Source of the DNA: Lichenifustis flavocetrariae
Lineage (GTDB): Bacteria > Pseudomonadota > Alphaproteobacteria > Rhizobiales > Beijerinckiaceae
Assembly: GCF_026130545.1 (NCBI RefSeq)
Contig: NZ_JAMOIM010000004.1
Coordinates: 186,001-250,000 of the forward strand
Direction: 5' to 3'
DNA length: 64,000 nt
The position numbers and the translations under genes are program-made. Of the stretch, positions 1 to 7,848 are shown in pieces (the stretch's first letter is position 1; every line of letters begins with the position of its first letter). The notes beneath the pieces were generated by a model that had not been told where the DNA came from, did no database searches, and saw nothing but the letters and a program-made list of their open reading frames with translations.

Positions 1-605
1 TAGGACAGGAAGTCGGGGCGGGTCTCGGGAAAATGCACGAGAGCCGCAAGGTCGCGCTTCCCGGTAGCCGAGAGACCATGCCATTCGGGATCGTCATAGC
101 TCGCCTCAGCCACGATGCCGAGGGGGATCCTGGCCGGTGCCCTGGCCCGTAGATGGGCGATGACGGCGGGGTCGAAGCTTTTGATGGCGGCGGGCCCGCC
201 ATAGGAGGCGATCACGTCGAGCACACGGTCAGCGAGGCGCACGTCCCCGTCGAAGGCGCTCTTCACCTCGCAGATCAGAGGCACGCGGCCGGCGATCAGC
301 GCCAGGAAGTCGGGCAACGTCGGAATGCGGTCTTGCGTCCCGCCAACAGAAACCTCGGAGAGTTGCCGGGCGCTTCGTGCCGCGACCGGACCCGTTTCGC
401 CGGTGAGCCGGTCCAGCGTGAAGTCGTGGAACACCATCGCCTCGCCGTCGGCCGCGCGTTGCACGTCGCATTCGATCGCGAAGCCGCCCTCGACCGCGGC
501 CTTGGCTGCCGATGCCGTGTTTTCAAAGCGGGCTGCCGTGCGATCATGCAGGCCGCGGTGCGCGATCGGGCGCGCCACGAGCCATGCAAAGGCATCAGCC
601 GCCAT
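1..605 (-). CDS. Glycerophosphodiester phosphodiesterase, partial at its C-terminus (left window edge)
   Basis: Hydrolyses glycerophosphodiesters to glycerol-3-phosphate and an alcohol. The reading frame is open from ATG at 605 to the window edge, so the C-terminal end is missing. Near the N-terminus it has the GDPD signature: an HRG motif (RPIAHRGLHD), then FENT, then IECDVQ and VFHD, which supply the catalytic His, Glu and Asp residues; CEVKS further on is the usual metal-ligand Glu strand. The start overlaps the stop of the upstream Rid gene by one base (TGATG), so the two are probably co-translated. UgpQ-like is the closest familiar type, but no transporter is nearby to confirm it. Confidence 0.85.
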   Translation of the reverse strand, partial: MAADAFAWLVARPIAHRGLHDRTAARFENTASAAKAAVEGGFAIECDVQRAADGEAMVFHDFTLDRLTGETGPVAARSARQLSEVSVGGTQDRIPTLPDFLALIAGRVPLICEVKSAFDGDVRLADRVLDVIASYGGPAAIKSFDPAVIAHLRARAPARIPLGIVAEASYDDPEWHGLSATGKRDLAALVHFPETRPDFLS

Positions 606-1081
606 CAGGCGATCTCGAACAGCGCCTCGACTTCCACCGCCGCATCGAAGGGCAGCACGGCGACGCCGATCGTCGAGCGGGCATGACGGCCGGCTTCGCC
701 CAGGACGCTCACCATCAGGTCGGACGCTCCGTTCATGATGGCCGGCACGGTCGTGAAGGTCGGGGCCGCATTGATGAAGCCGCCGAGCCGCACGCAACGG
801 ACGATCCGGTCGAGGTCGCCGAGTGCCACCTTGACCTGCGCCAGCACGTTGATGGCACAGAGGCGCGCCGCTTCCAGGCCGACTTCGTTCGAGACCGAGT
901 GCCCGAGCTTGCCCTTGTGCTGATCGGCAAGCTTGCCGTCCGGACCGAGTGGCAGTTGGCCGGAGACGATTAACTGGTTGCCGCTGATGACGCAGGCCAC
1001 ATAATTGGCGACCGGGGCGCCAGGAACCGGCAACGTGATGCCGAGATCCTTCAATTTCTGCTCGACCTTACCCATGTCCAA
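605..1081 (-). CDS. RidA/YjgF/YER057c-family protein
   Basis: 158-residue Rid-family protein. Members form trimers; the RidA branch hydrolyses reactive enamine/imine intermediates. The sequence shows the family's ISGNQLIVSGQLP strand, INVLAQVKVALGDLD, and the late HARSTIGVAVLP segment containing the conserved Arg that binds substrate carboxylates. It is longer than classical RidA (about 128 residues) because of an N-terminal stretch, which fits the Rid subgroups annotated as YjgF-like endoribonucleases. Whether it has true imine deaminase activity cannot be told from sequence alone. It is first in a two-gene unit with the glycerophosphodiesterase, joined by a TGATG overlap. Confidence 0.85.
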   Translation of the reverse strand: MDMGKVEQKLKDLGITLPVPGAPVANYVACVISGNQLIVSGQLPLGPDGKLADQHKGKLGHSVSNEVGLEAARLCAINVLAQVKVALGDLDRIVRCVRLGGFINAAPTFTTVPAIMNGASDLMVSVLGEAGRHARSTIGVAVLPFDAAVEVEALFEIA

Positions 1082-1204
1082 ATCCTGTGATCCTAAGGGT
1101 CCCGAGGAACAACTGCCCTATGACACGGTTTCTGGCGGGACGCCTAGTCGTTCTTTGAGGGTGCGCAATCCGCGCTCTTGCAAACGGATTTTGAGGAGAT
1201 GTCG

Positions 1205-2041
1205 GTGCCGAACTTCCGTTTGAGTCCCCTATCGAGAGCGGGCTTGCTGGCTCTCGTGGTCGGGTTCGCCCCGGCCAACGGCGCGAGAGCATCGGGCATC
1301 GCGCTTCTGCCGCACCATGCGGTCTATAAGCTTGCCCTGGTGAGTTCGAGCGGCAACAAGGCGCCCGCCGATGCCAGCGGGATGATTTCCTACGATTTTT
1401 CTGGCTCCGCCTGCGACGGTTACAAGACGGTGTTCCGGCAGGTGACGTCCATCGAACCCGCTGAAGGCGAGACGCGGGTGTCCAACACCGAGACCACGAC
1501 ACTCGAAAGCCGCAACGCGACCCGCTTCGGGTTCGATATTCGCACGTCGAACAACGACAGCGAGGATGACGTCAAGGGGGACGCATCGAAGACAAGCGGT
1601 GGATCGATTGCCATCGATCTGCAAAAGCCCGAAGCGGCGCAGGTCGACTTGAAGACCGAGGCCTTGTTTCCGACCGAGCATCTCAGCCGGATCATCGCCA
1701 GCGCCCAAGCGGGCAGCAAGATCCTCTCGGCTCAAGTCTATGACGGATCGGACACGGGCCGAAAGCTCTACAACACGTTGAGCGTCATCGGCGCCCCCTT
1801 GACGACACCGGCAACCGACCCTGCCGCGCAGGACGAAGCTCTCAAGGGGGAGCGGCGCTGGCCGGTGACCATCAGCTATTTCGAACAAGGGCAAGACGAC
1901 GCACAGCCCGCCTATGTTTTATCGTTCGAATTGTACGAGAATGGCGTGTCGCGGGCCATCAAGGTCGATTATGGCAATTTTGCTTTGGCCGGTCAGCTGG
2001 TTGAGTTCAAGGCAGGAGCGGCGACGTCCTGCCCCAAGTGA
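1205..2041 (+). CDS. eipB: Cell envelope integrity protein EipB (DUF1849 family)
   Basis: Periplasmic beta-spiral protein; the Brucella homologue EipB supports envelope integrity. After a signal peptide (RAGLLALVVGFAPANGARA) the mature part has the typical start LLPHHAVYKLALVSS, a SGMISYDF strand, a CDGYKT Cys near the N-terminus, and a C-terminal Cys (SCPK); this pair is conserved in the family. Three starts are possible: TTG 1178, ATG 1199 and GTG 1205. GAGGAG (1193-1198) touches the ATG but sits 6 bases from the GTG, so I prefer GTG. It stands alone, divergent from the Rid gene. The family call is confident; its exact role here rests on the Brucella work. Confidence 0.85.
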   Translation: MPNFRLSPLSRAGLLALVVGFAPANGARASGIALLPHHAVYKLALVSSSGNKAPADASGMISYDFSGSACDGYKTVFRQVTSIEPAEGETRVSNTETTTLESRNATRFGFDIRTSNNDSEDDVKGDASKTSGGSIAIDLQKPEAAQVDLKTEALFPTEHLSRIIASAQAGSKILSAQVYDGSDTGRKLYNTLSVIGAPLTTPATDPAAQDEALKGERRWPVTISYFEQGQDDAQPAYVLSFELYENGVSRAIKVDYGNFALAGQLVEFKAGAATSCPK

Positions 2042-2246
2042 CGCACCCCATGCGCGAATGCGCCCAAATCTGCGTCAGGAGCCCGAGGCCTTCAATCTTA
2101 CTGTTTCGTCAACCAACACAGGCTAAGATCACGCCATGTGATGTTTGGCTTCGACCGACCTCGTTTCTCTTGAAATCGGGGGTCGAGACATTCGGATCAA
2201 TGTGGCCGGGGCAACGCAGTCCCAGGATCGAATGAGGTCGAGCCGA

Positions 2247-2612
2247 ATGGCCAAGACTGTATTGATCGTTGAGGATAACGACCTCAACATGAAGCTTTTC
2301 AGCGACCTGCTGGAAGCCAATGGTTACGGCACGATCCAGACGCGGAACGGTGTCGAGGCGGTTGGCCTCGCGCGTGAACATATGCCCGATCTCATTCTTA
2401 TGGACATTCAGCTTCCGGAGGTCTCCGGGCTGCAAGTCACGCAATGGCTCAAGGACGACGAGGCCTTGAAGCACATTCCGGTGATTGCCATAACGGCCTT
2501 TGCCATGAAGGGCGATGAGGAAAAAATCAGGCAGGGCGGCTGCGAGGCCTATCTGTCCAAGCCGATTTCAGTCGTCAAATTTCTCGAAACCATTCGCAAT
2601 TTTATTGGCTGA
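2247..2612 (+). CDS. divK: Single-domain response regulator DivK
   Basis: 121-residue stand-alone receiver. In Caulobacter and rhizobia DivK is a diffusible phospho-relay protein that, with PleC/DivJ-type kinases, controls CtrA and cell polarity. Receiver residues are in place: acidic pair E9/D10, phospho-acceptor D53 in [11 protein letters not shown]83 and K105. It has no output domain. ATG 2247 gives the normal DivK N-terminus ([12 protein letters not shown]); the 34 residues encoded upstream in the same frame are not family-like. pleD follows 17 bases after the stop, the conserved divK-pleD order, which strongly supports the name over a generic CheY-like protein. Confidence 0.93.
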   Translation: MAKTVLIVEDNDLNMKLFSDLLEANGYGTIQTRNGVEAVGLAREHMPDLILMDIQLPEVSGLQVTQWLKDDEALKHIPVIAITAFAMKGDEEKIRQGGCEAYLSKPISVVKFLETIRNFIG

Positions 2613-2629
2613 CCGGAAGCACATCTCTC

Positions 2630-4000
2630 ATGACCGCCCGTCTTCTTCTGGTCGACGACACGCCAGCGAATCTGAAGTACCTTGAGGCGCGGCTCCTGGC
2701 CGAGTACTACGATGTGGCAACGGCGACCAATGGCATGCAGGCGATCGCCCGCTGTCGGCAGGAAGCGTTCGATCTCGTGCTGCTCGACGTGATGATGCCT
2801 GGCATGGATGGGTTCGAAACCTGCCGGCGTCTGAAAGCAGACCCGGCGACCGCGCATGTGCCGGTGATCATCGTGACGGCCCTCGATCAGCCGGCGGATC
2901 GGATCAAAGGCCTCGAAGCCGGTGCCGATGACTTTCTGACCAAGCCGATCGACGAGACGGCGCTGCTTGCGCGCGTCCGCTCCCTGGCTCGGTTCAAGGC
3001 GATCACCGACGAACTGCGGGTCAGCGCGCTGTCGAATACGGCCGTGAGCTTTTTCGACCCGCTCACACAAGCCGTACGGGACCAGGGCGTCGGCGGGCGG
3101 ATTTTGATCATCGACGACCGGCCCGGCTCCCTGGAAAGGATCGGAAACATCCTGTCGCCGCAGCATACGATATCGGCCCTAAGCAGCGCCGGCGATGCAT
3201 TGGCCCGTGTCACCCGCGACAATCCCGACCTGATCTTCGTGAGCCTCGGGTTGCAGGAGCATGATCCGCTTCGACTCTGCAGCCAGTTGCGCTCGCAGGA
3301 AGGAACCCGGCACATCCCCATTCTGCTGCTCGCGGACACGGAAGACCGGGCCCGCGTGCTGCGCGCTCTCGAAATGGGCGTTAACGACTATGTGGTTCGG
3401 CCGGTCGATGCGAACGAATTGATGGCGCGGGTGCGGACGCAGGTCCGCCGCCGCCGTTACTTGGATCTGTTGCGCAACGCCGTGCAGGCGTCGATGGAAC
3501 TCGCGATCTTTGACCAACTGACGGGGCTGCATAATCGACGCTATTTCGACAGCCACATGCCGCGGCTTGTCGAGGCCTCGGCCAGTCAGAAGAAGCCGCT
3601 ATGTCTGATGATTCTCGACATCGACCATTTCAAGGCCGTCAATGACACGCACGGCCATGATGTTGGTGACGAGGTGCTGCAGATTTTCGCCGCGCGGCTG
3701 AAAGCGGCGGTTCGCGACGTTGACCTTCTGTGCCGATTGGGCGGCGAGGAATTCATCGTGGCCATGCCGGACCTGCCGCTCAAGATCGGTTCGTTGATCG
3801 CCGAGCGGTTGCGGCTCGCGATCTCCTCAATGCCGTTCATGCTGGGAAAGAGCGGGCTCGACCTCGACATCACGGTGTCGGTCGGTTTAGCGGAGCGCAA
3901 TCAGGAGACCAGCGTGTCCAGCATCCTGAAGCGCGCCGACACCGCCCTTTACCGGTCCAAGACACTTGGCCGAAACCAAGTGTCCACCGAGGCCGCATGA
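2630..4000 (+). CDS. pleD: Diguanylate cyclase response regulator PleD (REC-REC-GGDEF)
   Basis: Makes cyclic di-GMP from two GTP; in Caulobacter it drives the swarmer-to-stalked transition. Domain order: REC1 about 1-120 with acceptor D53; REC2 about 155-272, where the acceptor Asp is replaced by Ser (S205 in LIFVSLGL), so it is a dimerisation adaptor only, as in known PleD; GGDEF about 295-452. The active-site motif is GGEEF (371-375), a functional variant. An RxxD inhibitory site (RDVD, 362-365) sits five residues before it, predicting product feedback inhibition. 456 residues, full length. It is co-directional with divK and probably in the same transcript. Confidence 0.95.
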   Translation: MTARLLLVDDTPANLKYLEARLLAEYYDVATATNGMQAIARCRQEAFDLVLLDVMMPGMDGFETCRRLKADPATAHVPVIIVTALDQPADRIKGLEAGADDFLTKPIDETALLARVRSLARFKAITDELRVSALSNTAVSFFDPLTQAVRDQGVGGRILIIDDRPGSLERIGNILSPQHTISALSSAGDALARVTRDNPDLIFVSLGLQEHDPLRLCSQLRSQEGTRHIPILLLADTEDRARVLRALEMGVNDYVVRPVDANELMARVRTQVRRRRYLDLLRNAVQASMELAIFDQLTGLHNRRYFDSHMPRLVEASASQKKPLCLMILDIDHFKAVNDTHGHDVGDEVLQIFAARLKAAVRDVDLLCRLGGEEFIVAMPDLPLKIGSLIAERLRLAISSMPFMLGKSGLDLDITVSVGLAERNQETSVSSILKRADTALYRSKTLGRNQVSTEAA

Positions 4001-4215
4001 TGCGGCGCATGGAAATTATTGGAGTTCATTAAAGTTAACATTTGGTATAATACAGCGACTGGTTCCGTCGATTGCAAATTCGATCGGACAGGATAGATTG
4101 CCCTCGGTTCGGAGCGCATCAGGGAACGGCATCGACGATCGGGCCGCCCGTGATCCGGATCAAGAATACCCTACGGAGTGCTCAGGTCCGCCGCATCTCC
4201 TGGGTCCGTGGGGTC

Positions 4216-4269
4216 GGCCGGTTTGGAAGAGGCGGGAGTGGCCTCCTCATACGCCTCTTCCAACCGGCC
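4216..4269. repeat. Long imperfect inverted repeat / stem-loop
   Basis: The arms 4216-4234 and 4252-4269 pair over 18 base pairs with a single bulged T at 4224. The 17-base loop contains a further GGAG/CTCC pairing (4235-4238 with 4243-4246), so the structure can extend to about 22 pairs. It abuts, and shares two bases (4268-4269) with, the terminator hairpin that follows, so the two full stems cannot both form at their junction. Confidence 0.7.
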
Positions 4270-4308
4270 ACCAAAAAAGCCGCCCTCCTCGGGCGGCTTT
4301 TTTGGTGG
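4268..4308. terminator. Bidirectional Rho-independent terminator
   Basis: Perfect 18-base-pair stem: 4268-4285 pairs with 4291-4308 around a TCCTC loop. The GC-rich core (GCCGCCC/GGGCGGC) is flanked by A6 on the left arm and T6 on the right, so either strand's transcript has a hairpin followed by a U run. That is the expected form between convergent genes, here pleD (+) and rpmG (-). Confidence 0.88.
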
Positions 4309-4344
4309 TCTTTTGTCTGGACCGGGCGAGGCCCGGCCCGAAGA

Positions 4345-4512
4345 TCACTTGATCTTCGTTTCCTTGAACTCGACATGCTTCCGGGCGACAGGGTCATACT
4401 TCTTGAACGCCAGCTTGTCGGTCTTGGTCCGCGCATTCTTTTCCGTAACGTAGAAAAAGCCCGTATCCGCGGTGGAAAGAAGCTTGATCTTGATCGTGGC
4501 GGCCTTGGCCAT
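4345..4512 (-). CDS. rpmG: 50S ribosomal protein L33
   Basis: 55-residue basic protein of the large ribosomal subunit. Recognisable from [29 protein letters not shown] and the C-terminal [10 protein letters not shown]. It contains no cysteine, so it is the zinc-independent (C-minus) L33 form, which does not depend on zinc supply. A purine-rich AGGATC lies about 9 bases before the ATG. Placement just after divK-pleD, in opposite orientation, is a common arrangement in Hyphomicrobiales. Confident call. Confidence 0.95.
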   Translation of the reverse strand: MAKAATIKIKLLSTADTGFFYVTEKNARTKTDKLAFKKYDPVARKHVEFKETKIK

Positions 4513-4930
4513 AGTGATTGATCCTGTAATTCAGTCAGCCAGCCAACGTGCCGACCGGGAACGCGATCCAACAAAAAGAATTGTCTGCCCGGCTATCCCG
4601 CGCATCCGCTGGCGGCGCTTTTACCCCGCCAGGGGTGAATGTCAAGATCTGGCGCATGATGCGGGCCCATGCCGCTTCACCGAGCGCGAGCCTCGCGGCT
4701 TGTTTTGACTGGAAGGGGATGTCGGCGGGGAATCGCCTCCCTATTTACCCATGGTCGGCGCTAGATCGTTCTGGGCCGGATGAGATAGGAGAGATCCGGC
4801 GCATGTCTTGCTTAAAGCGGGGTTCCGGATCAGAACGTGGAAACAGGGACCGGGCGGACCTGTGTGGTTCGGATCGCGCAACTCGGCCGGGGCCGAATGC
4901 AGGTGCGGCTTCGAATGGGAGAACCGAGTG
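4513..4930. other. Divergent promoter region between rpmG and an orphan receiver gene
   Basis: 418 bases that must hold the promoters of rpmG (leftwards) and the receiver gene (rightwards). I see no conserved protein or tRNA. One clear dyad is present: GCCGGAT (4775-4781) and ATCCGGC (4794-4800), a 7-pair stem with a 12-base loop, about 130 bases before the receiver ATG. A TTGACT hexamer at 4705-4710 has no matching -10 at normal spacing. The function of the dyad is unknown. Confidence 0.45.
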
Positions 4931-5311
4931 ATGAAGATTCTTCTCGTCGAAGATCATGAAGAAATCTGGGATTTCCTGTCCCGGCGTCTGAAGCGGCGCG
5001 GCTACGAGGTCGTGTTGGCGACCGATGGTCAGCAAGGCGTCGACAAGGCGCAGTCCGACGCGCCGGATATCGTTCTTCTCGACATGAATTTGCCCGTCTT
5101 GGACGGCTGGACGGCGGCGGGTGTGATCAAGGCCAATCCGACCACCACCAAGATCCCGATCATCGCACTGACGGCTCATGCGATGTCCGGAGATCGTGAA
5201 AAGGCGATCGCGGCTGGCTGCAACGACTATCATCCAAAACCCGTCGACTTCTCACGTCTCCTGGCTCAGATCGAAGCGCTAGCCGGCGATGCTGTCGAGG
5301 CAAGCGCCTGA
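4931..5311 (+). CDS. Orphan single-domain response regulator (CheY/DivK-like)
   Basis: 126-residue receiver without an output domain. Acidic residues E7/D8, phospho-acceptor D51 (IVLLDMNLPV), T81 and K103 are all present, so it should be phosphorylatable. The sequence between and after these differs from DivK, and no kinase is adjacent, so the partner is unknown. Plausible roles are a phospho-relay intermediate or a protein-interaction switch. ATG 4931 gives a normal receiver N-terminus (MKILLVEDHE); upstream codons in frame look non-coding. It converges on the aldo/keto reductase gene, with 19 bases between the stops. Confidence 0.85.
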   Translation: MKILLVEDHEEIWDFLSRRLKRRGYEVVLATDGQQGVDKAQSDAPDIVLLDMNLPVLDGWTAAGVIKANPTTTKIPIIALTAHAMSGDREKAIAAGCNDYHPKPVDFSRLLAQIEALAGDAVEASA

Positions 5312-5330
5312 GTCTTTTGGAGAGGGGCCC

Positions 5331-6163
5331 CTAAAGCATCTCGAGCGGAACCTTGCGGGACGGTGGAGGAAAGGTCCGATCCAGGTCCGAGAGATCTTCC
5401 GGCGACAAAGTGATGTCGGCCGCATTGCGATTTGCCTCAACGTGTTCGAGCGTGCCTGCTTTGGCGACGGCGAGGACGCCGGGTTGCGCGAGAACCCAGG
5501 CCAGCGCGATTTGTAACGGCGAGACGCCGTGGCGTTCGGCAACCCTCGACAGACCTGCGTGTCCAGACAAGCGTCCCTGTTCCAGCGGTTGTAGGCCATG
5601 ACCGGCATGGCGTTGGTCCGCATCCAAGGCAGAAGGTCGAATTCCGGACCCCGGCGGCTCAGGTTGTAGAGCACCTGGTTTGTCCGGCAGTCTGTTCCGA
5701 TCTGGTCCAATTCGACCATTTCGTCGAGATCGAAATTGCTGACACCCCAGGCGCGGATTTTTCCAGCGTCTTTCAGCCGCTCCAGTCCCTCGACTGTCGC
5801 CCGCAGTGGAACGTGGCCGCGCCAATGCAGCAGATAGAGGTCGAGCCGATCCGTTTTGAGCCGCCTGAGGCTTCCTTCGCAGGCCCGATCAAGGCTCACC
5901 CCCTCCGCATGATGCGGATACACCTTGCTGATCAGGGTAACCTGATCCCGCAGGCCCTTCAGGGCATGGCCTAAAAAGCTCTCGGTTGCGCCGTCTCCAT
6001 ACATTTCCGCCGTATCGATGACTGTGAGGCCGCGCTCGACACCACCCCGGATGGCCGCTGTTTCCTCCTGGTTGCGCGCTGGCTGCTCTCCCATCTTCCA
6101 CGTGCCCTGCCCAAGAGCCGGAACGGCCAGTCCGTCGCCAAAACCGATCGAATGCAGGCTCAT
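5331..6163 (-). pseudogene. Aldo/keto reductase with a single-base frameshift
   Basis: NAD(P)H-dependent aldo/keto reductase family (YeaE-like). The first about 190 residues, from ATG 6163 (GGAGAGG four bases upstream), carry the catalytic tetrad: Asp and Tyr in DTAEMYGDG, Lys in LISKVYPHH and His in YLLHWRGH. After PVMAYN (about 5588) the frame fails. The proper C-terminus (LEQGRL, VSPLQIALAWVL, SPEDLSDLD, ending VPLEML at 5331) continues in the next frame. Adding one C to the CC at 5587-5588 restores an uninterrupted 277-residue protein, the family's normal size. It is either a very recent pseudogene or a sequencing error in a short C run. The uncorrected frame runs on to about 5279. Confidence 0.88.
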
Positions 6164-6313
6164 AGATCCTCTCCGGTCTGTGCTCCTCACAAAATGTGTG
6201 ACGTGGACGATCGTTCCCGCCGGATTCTCCCCACTGCGTCCCGCCGAGGTCCCGAGACAAGCTTGACGGACGTTAGGGCATAAGCAACTCTTTACTACGA
6301 TCGCATAGTAAGC

Positions 6314-7669
6314 GTGGGTAAAATGCTGATCACCCCTAGGGTATACGGAGTGTTCCGAAGCTTATTCCGGCCCCGTGGGGCACCGGATACGCACCAGCGG
6401 CGGATCGTCATCCAGGGCATGAACTATGCGCCGGAGCTCATCGGCGTCGGGAAATACACCACTCAACTCGCGCAGTTTCTCGTGTCGCGCGGCCATCGGG
6501 TGGAAGTGATCGCGGCACTGCCGCACTACCCGGGGTGGCGGGTTCTGTCGCCGAAGCCATGGCGTTGGGAGACGGGGCAGGAGGATGGGGTCAGCATTAC
6601 ACGCTGCCCCATTTTGGCAAGGCGGGGCGCCAAGATCTGGCGCCTCGTGGCTCCGCTCTCCTTCGCGCTCACCGCGGCACCCATCGTGATCTGGCGTATC
6701 CTTCGGGTTCGGCCGGACACGGTCCTGTGTGTCGAACCCACGCTGTTCGCCGCGCCCGCCGCCTTGCTGGCGGCAAGGCTAGTCGCCGCACGCACGGTGC
6801 TTCATGTGCAGGACCTGGAAATCGACGCCGCTTTTGCGACCGGCTACCTCTCGAAACCGTTGCTGCGCGGCGTTGCTCACATGTGTGAGCGCGCCATACT
6901 TCGTCACTTCGATCAGATCGTGACGATCTCTGACGCTATGGCGTCTCGGCTAAGCCATAAAGGCGGCGCGCCGCAGCCCGTGATGGTGCTGAGGAACTGG
7001 ATCAGCGGGATGGATGGACCATGCGATCCCATGCGGTCGGAGCTCCACGCGATGGCGGGTGTGCCACCGGAGGGACGCATCGTCCTCTATTCAGGAAATT
7101 TGGGAGCCAAGCAGGGTCTCTCGGTTCTCATCGAGGCCGCCCGCCACTTGCGTGCAAAGCCCGGCATTCACATCGTCGTGGCGGGTGACGGTCCGATGGC
7201 CTCCGTGCTGCGGGCGGCGGCTGTAAGCCTGCCGAATCTCACGCTGATTGGCCTTCAGCCTGCCGAACGTCTGGCCGGGCTTCTGGCTGCGGCGGATCTT
7301 CATGTGGTGCCACAGGAGCGTGCGGCCAGCGATCTGGTGTTTCCCTCCAAACTCGGCCCGATTCTGGCGAGCGGCAGGCCGCTGGTCGTCACGGCTGAGC
7401 CGGGAAGCGAACTCGCCACTTGGCTCGAAGGCGTGGCCAAAGTCCTCTCCCCAGGTGACGGTCGTGCGCTCGCAGACGCGATCGCGGGCGAGCTTTCGCG
7501 GGAGCAGCCGAGAGGCGAAGCGATGGCGTCTGCCTTGGCGGCGCGGCTCGAAGCCGGCACGCTTCTTCCGCTCTTCGAGCAGTGTCTCGTCCCGCGCGGT
7601 CGGTTGCCCCTTCAGGTCGACGCCTGGGCCGACAGAGCGGAAGCGGAGGATGTCGCCTCGATCGCCTGA
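6314..7669 (+). CDS. Glycosyltransferase, WcaI-like (GT4)
   Basis: GT-B fold glycosyltransferase that would add a sugar to a lipid-linked exopolysaccharide repeat unit at the inner face of the membrane. Family features: N-terminal GMNYAPELIGVGKYT, the GHRVEVIAALPHYPGW segment typical of WcaI, and in the second half the nucleotide-sugar domain (VLYSGNLGAKQGL, VVAGDGPM, and the late FPSKLGPILASGRPLV). 451 residues. Start GTG 6314 or ATG 6323; neither has a strong Shine-Dalgarno. Two MOP-family flippases follow on the same strand, so this looks like a polysaccharide assembly module. Sugar specificity is unknown. Confidence 0.85.
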   Translation: MGKMLITPRVYGVFRSLFRPRGAPDTHQRRIVIQGMNYAPELIGVGKYTTQLAQFLVSRGHRVEVIAALPHYPGWRVLSPKPWRWETGQEDGVSITRCPILARRGAKIWRLVAPLSFALTAAPIVIWRILRVRPDTVLCVEPTLFAAPAALLAARLVAARTVLHVQDLEIDAAFATGYLSKPLLRGVAHMCERAILRHFDQIVTISDAMASRLSHKGGAPQPVMVLRNWISGMDGPCDPMRSELHAMAGVPPEGRIVLYSGNLGAKQGLSVLIEAARHLRAKPGIHIVVAGDGPMASVLRAAAVSLPNLTLIGLQPAERLAGLLAAADLHVVPQERAASDLVFPSKLGPILASGRPLVVTAEPGSELATWLEGVAKVLSPGDGRALADAIAGELSREQPRGEAMASALAARLEAGTLLPLFEQCLVPRGRLPLQVDAWADRAEAEDVASIA

Positions 7670-7848
7670 GACGCTGGGTAGATCCATCCAAGGGATGATG
7701 AAGTAAACACTTCCTCAAACGGACCGCCGATTTTTGGTCCTGCGGCATGAGGCTTCGTTCAGGGTCGCCGGTTAATGTCAGGGCAGGCAGGGGCGTCGTC
7801 CCGGCCGTCTGGCACGACAATGCTGCGTCGATGGGAGGCGCTTGTCAC

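Larger units (their letters stand above)
4001..4344. other. Intergenic region between convergent pleD and rpmG, with two large hairpins
   Basis: 344 bases between two convergent genes. I see no tRNA and no plausible protein. The right half holds two strong adjacent stem-loops (entered separately). In the left part a perfect TATAAT (4046-4051) lies in an AT-rich patch, but no good -35 box sits 16-18 bases upstream; the best is TTCATT at 4025-4030, 15 bases away. A short RNA reading rightwards from about 4058 to the hairpins is possible but unproven. Confidence 0.5.
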
